Shown here: piece by piece, positions 6,835-9,152 of the stretch
Numbering within the stretch: the stretch's first letter is position 1
Layout of the letters: each line of letters opens with the position of its first letter
NCBI GenBank assembly: GCA_029856615.1
Contig: JAHKLF010000049.1
Coordinates: 1-9,152, forward strand
Direction: 5' to 3'
DNA length: 9,152 nt
Source of the DNA: Candidatus Njordarchaeota archaeon
Lineage (GTDB): Archaea; Asgardarchaeota; Njordarchaeia; Njordarchaeales; Njordarchaeaceae
Notes under the pieces: model-generated
Database searches by the model: none
The model's input: the letters and a program-made list of their open reading frames with translations, nothing else
Told to the model about the DNA's origin: nothing
Made by a program: the position numbers and the translations under genes

Positions 6835-7752
6835 TTGTCACGTGTACTAATCACCGATGAAGTTTCTGATATAGGCCTTAATATTCTGAAGAGATCAGGT
6901 GTAGAATTTGATTATAAGCCAGGGATTGGTGCTGATGAGTTAATTGATATTGTTGGAAATTATGTTGCTATAGTAGTAAGAAGCAGAACTAAGGTTACAC
7001 GAGAAGTAATAGAGAAGGGCAGAAAATTGAAAATAATAGCTAGAGTAGGTGTAGGACTTGAAAATATTGATATAAAGACAGAAAAGGAAAAAGGTATAAA
7101 AATCATAACTGCAGGAGCAGCAACAGCTGATTCTGTCGCTGAATTAACAATAGGGTTAATGATCGCTCTAGCGAGACCTATTATTTTTGGAGACGAAACA
7201 ATGAGACGCGGATTTTGGGCTAAAAAGTTTTGTTATGGCATTGAACTTGCTGAGAAAACTCTTGGAATAATAGGAGTGGGGAATATAGGAAGGCGCGTAG
7301 CTCAAATTGCTAAAGCGATGAATATGCATGTGATAGGATTTGATATTATAAGGCAGCAGGTAGACTCTGCTGGAATTGAGTATCGAGAATTTAAAGATTT
7401 ACTTAGAGAGTCTGATGTAATTTCGATTCATGTTCCTCTAGTAGAAAGTACACGAGGAATGATAGGGCGTAATGAAATAGAATTAATGAAGGATGGTATT
7501 CTGATAATTAATACTGCCCGGATGGAAATAATAGATCTCGATGCGCTTATTCGGGGCTTAGAATCTGGAAAGATAGGCGGTTATGCTGCGGATTCTAATT
7601 TGAAGCCCAATAATCCGTTAGTTAAGAAACTCCTAGGATTTCCTAACGTAATATTAACACCTCATATTGGAGCACAGACTAGAGAAGCTCAAAAAAGAGC
7701 TGCTGAAGTCGTTTTTAAGAGTCTTGTTGAGGAAATAAAGAAGTTAGAATAG
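6835..7752 (+). CDS. serA: Short-form D-3-phosphoglycerate dehydrogenase homologue with an altered active site
   Basis: 305 residues from TTG 6835. It is a D-2-hydroxyacid dehydrogenase of the archaeal SerA type, without the ACT or other regulatory domains of longer enzymes. SerA oxidises 3-phosphoglycerate to 3-phosphohydroxypyruvate with NAD, the entry to serine synthesis. Visible features: substrate-phosphate motif RSRT (49-52), RVGVGLENID, SVAELTIGLMIALAR, the nucleotide loop GVGNIG (147-152) with Asp170 after the second strand, NTAR with the catalytic Arg229, and TPHIGAQT with the catalytic His277. Two changes stand out: the usual NTARGG is NTARME, and the segment that normally reads DVF-x-x-EP and carries the catalytic Glu reads DSNLKP (253-258), without any Glu. 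The Arg and His remain, so activity may be lowered, shifted to another 2-hydroxyacid, or absent. It probably shares a transcript with the upstream helical-protein gene, overlaps the next gene's 3' end by 9 bp, and lies near serK. Family sure; exact reaction uncertain. Confidence 0.85.
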   Translation: MSRVLITDEVSDIGLNILKRSGVEFDYKPGIGADELIDIVGNYVAIVVRSRTKVTREVIEKGRKLKIIARVGVGLENIDIKTEKEKGIKIITAGAATADSVAELTIGLMIALARPIIFGDETMRRGFWAKKFCYGIELAEKTLGIIGVGNIGRRVAQIAKAMNMHVIGFDIIRQQVDSAGIEYREFKDLLRESDVISIHVPLVESTRGMIGRNEIELMKDGILIINTARMEIIDLDALIRGLESGKIGGYAADSNLKPNNPLVKKLLGFPNVILTPHIGAQTREAQKRAAEVVFKSLVEEIKKLE

Positions 7753-8241
7753 CGATTCTACAATCAGCAATAACATTCTACCTAGTTTTTTCATTTCCTC
7801 TATTTTAGTATTAAGGATGTAAGCCAATGCGAGAGAGCCGATTAATAAGAGAGCAAAGCCAAAACTTAACCATAGGGATCTCGCTTCCTCCTCAGTGAAA
7901 ACTTCCGTGGATCTCCTCATTATGAATATGCCTATCATTGAGATAATAAAGAGAGAGAAGACAACAATACCTTCCGTTAATGTCTGTCTATCAATATCCG
8001 GTAATAGTATCGTAGGTTTTTTAGAGTAAATTGTAATTAAAGCAGGTGGTGGATTTACTAACATAAAGATGATACCAGCAGACATCAATGATGAAAATAC
8101 TACGAGGATAACGAATATAACCTGGCGAACTGATGGATCAGCCAGATCTATCGTTGGTATGGATAATTTGAAATTAGGTTTATGCAGGCCTGGAATCCAC
8201 GGGATCCTTATTTTACTGAGTTTCTCAGCTATATTTCGCAT
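7744..8241 (-). CDS. OSTC/Ost3/Ost6-like membrane protein (oligosaccharyltransferase subunit homologue)
   Basis: 165 residues. A basic, Pro-rich cytoplasmic-looking N-terminus (1-36) is followed by three membrane segments near 38-60, 88-108 and 123-143 and a short amphipathic tail. From memory of the human OSTC sequence I can align GIIFMLVNPPP (56-66) with GIIYDVIVEPPS, DRQTLTEG (84-91) with NGQYIMEG, and the second span, ending FIMRRS, with FIILDRS. Spacing and topology also agree. In eukaryotes OSTC links the oligosaccharyltransferase to the translocon, and Ost3/6 share this membrane part plus a thioredoxin domain, which is absent here. In an archaeon it would probably assist the single-subunit AglB/STT3 enzyme in N-glycosylation; that role is inferred. 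The ATG has GAGG 8 nt upstream on the minus strand and a TATA-like box further up. It stands alone on its strand and overlaps the dehydrogenase stop by 9 bp. Confidence 0.65.
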   Translation of the reverse strand: MRNIAEKLSKIRIPWIPGLHKPNFKLSIPTIDLADPSVRQVIFVILVVFSSLMSAGIIFMLVNPPPALITIYSKKPTILLPDIDRQTLTEGIVVFSLFIISMIGIFIMRRSTEVFTEEEARSLWLSFGFALLLIGSLALAYILNTKIEEMKKLGRMLLLIVESLF

Positions 8242-8249
8242 TTTAAGAG

Positions 8250-8297
8250 CCTCATGTAACTTCTATTGTAGAGATTTCTTCAAATCATATTTTAACT
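8250..8297 (-). promoter_or_regulatory. Probable promoter and ribosome binding site of the OSTC-like gene
   Basis: Read on the minus strand, GTTAAAATATG (about 8295-8285) is a TATA-like box. Normal spacing puts transcription start near 8264, ahead of GAGG at 8253-8250, which lies 8 nt before the ATG at 8241. The order and distances are consistent, but the box itself is weak in such AT-rich DNA. Confidence 0.4.
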
Positions 8298-8370
8298 ATA
8301 TCGCTAACATGATGATTAATTTTGGAAATAGCATAATATTTTTCACAGAGATTTTTTCATAGTCTAATTA

Positions 8371-8383
8371 AACTCTCAGAGTT
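8371..8383. repeat. 13-bp palindrome upstream of serK
   Basis: AACTCT (8371-8376) is the exact reverse complement of AGAGTT (8378-8383), with one central base. It lies about 40 bp before the TATA-like box of serK, in the 265-bp gene-free region that separates serK from the divergent OSTC-like gene. Such a site could bind a dimeric activator or repressor. A short palindrome in AT-rich DNA can arise by chance. I see nothing else in the region apart from the promoters. Confidence 0.35.
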
Positions 8384-8421
8384 AAGATTTCTAAAACATT
8401 TATGTAGAAAATAACTTTGTA

Positions 8422-8499
8422 TTTTTTATGAACTAATTAGATTTACTTAGTCATGGCGCTTTTTAGCCTATGTCATGTTTTACGCTTACCTTGTGGTGA
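8422..8499 (+). promoter_or_regulatory. Probable TATA box and Shine-Dalgarno site of serK
   Basis: TTTTTTAT at 8422-8429 is a TATA-like box; normal spacing predicts transcription start near 8452. GGTGA at 8495-8499 lies 7 nt before ATG 8507 and supports that start, giving a leader of about 55 nt. An in-frame ATG at 8453 coincides with the predicted transcript start, so a leaderless, 18-residue longer form is also possible. Confidence 0.5.
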
Positions 8500-8506
8500 A
8501 CTCATT

Positions 8507-9152
8507 ATGTTTACTATCATACATTCCAGTAACGAACATTTATTCTTGGCCAAAATAGGCGCGGTATCTTTAGGTGAGTTATATCTTCATGAAGAAATCG
8601 TTGAGAGATTCTTAGAAATTTTGATAAGAATTCTCTCACAAGCACAATTCTTCCAACATCCCATCATTGTAGATGAAAAAAGTAAAGTTGTCCTTGATGG
8701 AATGCATAGAGTCACAGCTCTCAGGCGACTTCAATTTGACTACATAATTGCTTATTTAGTGGATTATAATAATCCATTAATTCAGATTAAGAGATGGTGC
8801 AGAAAGTATGAATTAAACAAAAAAATCGGAAAAAAAATGCTCATGAATATTTTACAGAAATTGCAAAAAATGGGTAACATCGCATATGACTTAGTAGATA
8901 TAGAAGCCGCTGAAGCATGCTTAAAAAAGCGTAGCGCTATTGCATATGTTCAGACTCACACGAACCTTCATACGGTATACTGTCTTTATTCCGAAGAATC
9001 TACTTCTATATTGCACGCATATCGAACTCTGAAAGCGATAGAGAAATTCTTAGAGAGTTATTTAGGTACGCCTACTTCATATATCTCCGATGAAATGGCT
9101 AAGAAACAATTAAGAAAAAGACGAGACATTATGATAATCGTTCCTCCCCAAG
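8507..9152 (+). CDS. serK: Serine kinase SerK (ParB/sulfiredoxin-like fold), 3' end outside the window
   Basis: 215 codons are present and the frame is still open at the right edge. SerK-family enzymes phosphorylate free L-serine to O-phosphoserine with ADP (Thermococcus type) or ATP (as reported for some Thermoproteota), feeding cysteine synthesis by O-phosphoserine sulfhydrylase. The N-terminal ParB-like domain shows LGELYLHEEIVERF with acidic residues Glu29/Glu30 where the catalytic Glu of SerK lies, then HPIIVDEKSKVVLDGMHR (51-68), whose DGMHR (Asp64, His67, Arg68) matches the DGHHR active-site motif. The distance from the chosen start to the catalytic Glu agrees with Thermococcus SerK. 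The later part, ending IMIIVPPQ, fits the kinase's own C-terminal region rather than a chromosome-partition ParB. The start ATG has GGTGA 7 nt upstream; an in-frame ATG at 8453 has no such site. Its neighbour across the OSTC-like gene is a SerA homologue, supporting a serine role. Nucleotide preference cannot be read from the sequence. Confidence 0.82.
   Translation, partial: MFTIIHSSNEHLFLAKIGAVSLGELYLHEEIVERFLEILIRILSQAQFFQHPIIVDEKSKVVLDGMHRVTALRRLQFDYIIAYLVDYNNPLIQIKRWCRKYELNKKIGKKMLMNILQKLQKMGNIAYDLVDIEAAEACLKKRSAIAYVQTHTNLHTVYCLYSEESTSILHAYRTLKAIEKFLESYLGTPTSYISDEMAKKQLRKRRDIMIIVPPQ

Noticed and set aside
8069..8362. 97-codon open frame on the plus strand
   Set aside because: Most of it is antisense to the OSTC-like gene, and the rest covers that gene's promoter; the translation shows no family features.
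8242..8506. tRNA, small RNA or CRISPR in the longest gene-free stretch
   Set aside because: No cloverleaf arms, T-loop motif or repeat units can be seen; only promoter-like elements and one short palindrome are present.
8507..9152. Chromosome-partition ParB protein
   Set aside because: The domain is ParB-like, but there is no partner parA, no parS-like repeat and no central helix-turn-helix; the HPIIVDEKSKVVLDGMHR pattern fits SerK.

Overview
The window looks like a compact, AT-rich archaeal chromosome segment, most likely from a Thermoproteota/TACK-type (probably thermophilic) lineage. The evidence is the gene content: a SerK-type serine kinase with a ParB-like fold, an archaeal SAM hydroxide adenosyltransferase, an Icc-type phosphoesterase, and a small membrane protein resembling eukaryotic OSTC/Ost3/Ost6. 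Translation starts fit archaea too: several are preceded by GGTG(A) Shine-Dalgarno sites 6-7 nt upstream, and AT-rich TATA-like boxes lie upstream of transcription units. A species cannot be named from this sequence alone.

Layout, left to right: (1) the 3' part of a metallophosphoesterase (+), which enters from outside the window and overlaps by 12 bp the 3' end of (2) a membrane-anchored TrkA/RCK-domain protein (-). A 163-bp divergent promoter region follows, then (3) pyrG, CTP synthase (+). A 31-bp gap containing a hairpin separates pyrG from a convergent two-gene unit on the minus strand: (5) an ASCH-domain protein followed by (4) a DUF62 SAM hydroxide adenosyltransferase. A divergent promoter region leads to (6) a 545-555 aa helical protein I do not recognise (+) and (7) a short-form 3-phosphoglycerate dehydrogenase homologue (+). 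The dehydrogenase overlaps by 9 bp the 3' end of (8) the OSTC/Ost3-like membrane protein (-). A 265-bp leader region with a small palindrome precedes (9) serK (+), which runs off the right edge.

Pathway reading: genes 7 and 9 suggest a serine / O-phosphoserine / cysteine neighbourhood (3-phosphoglycerate oxidation, and ATP- or ADP-dependent phosphorylation of serine). However, the dehydrogenase has lost the conserved catalytic glutamate and the small residues after its substrate arginine, so its activity is open. pyrG makes CTP from UTP and glutamine; its copy has a 13-residue in-frame insertion just before the Mg-binding aspartates and an altered GTP-lid motif. No CRISPR array, tRNA, rRNA, insertion sequence or prophage signature was seen. 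No gene-free stretch exceeds 300 bp.
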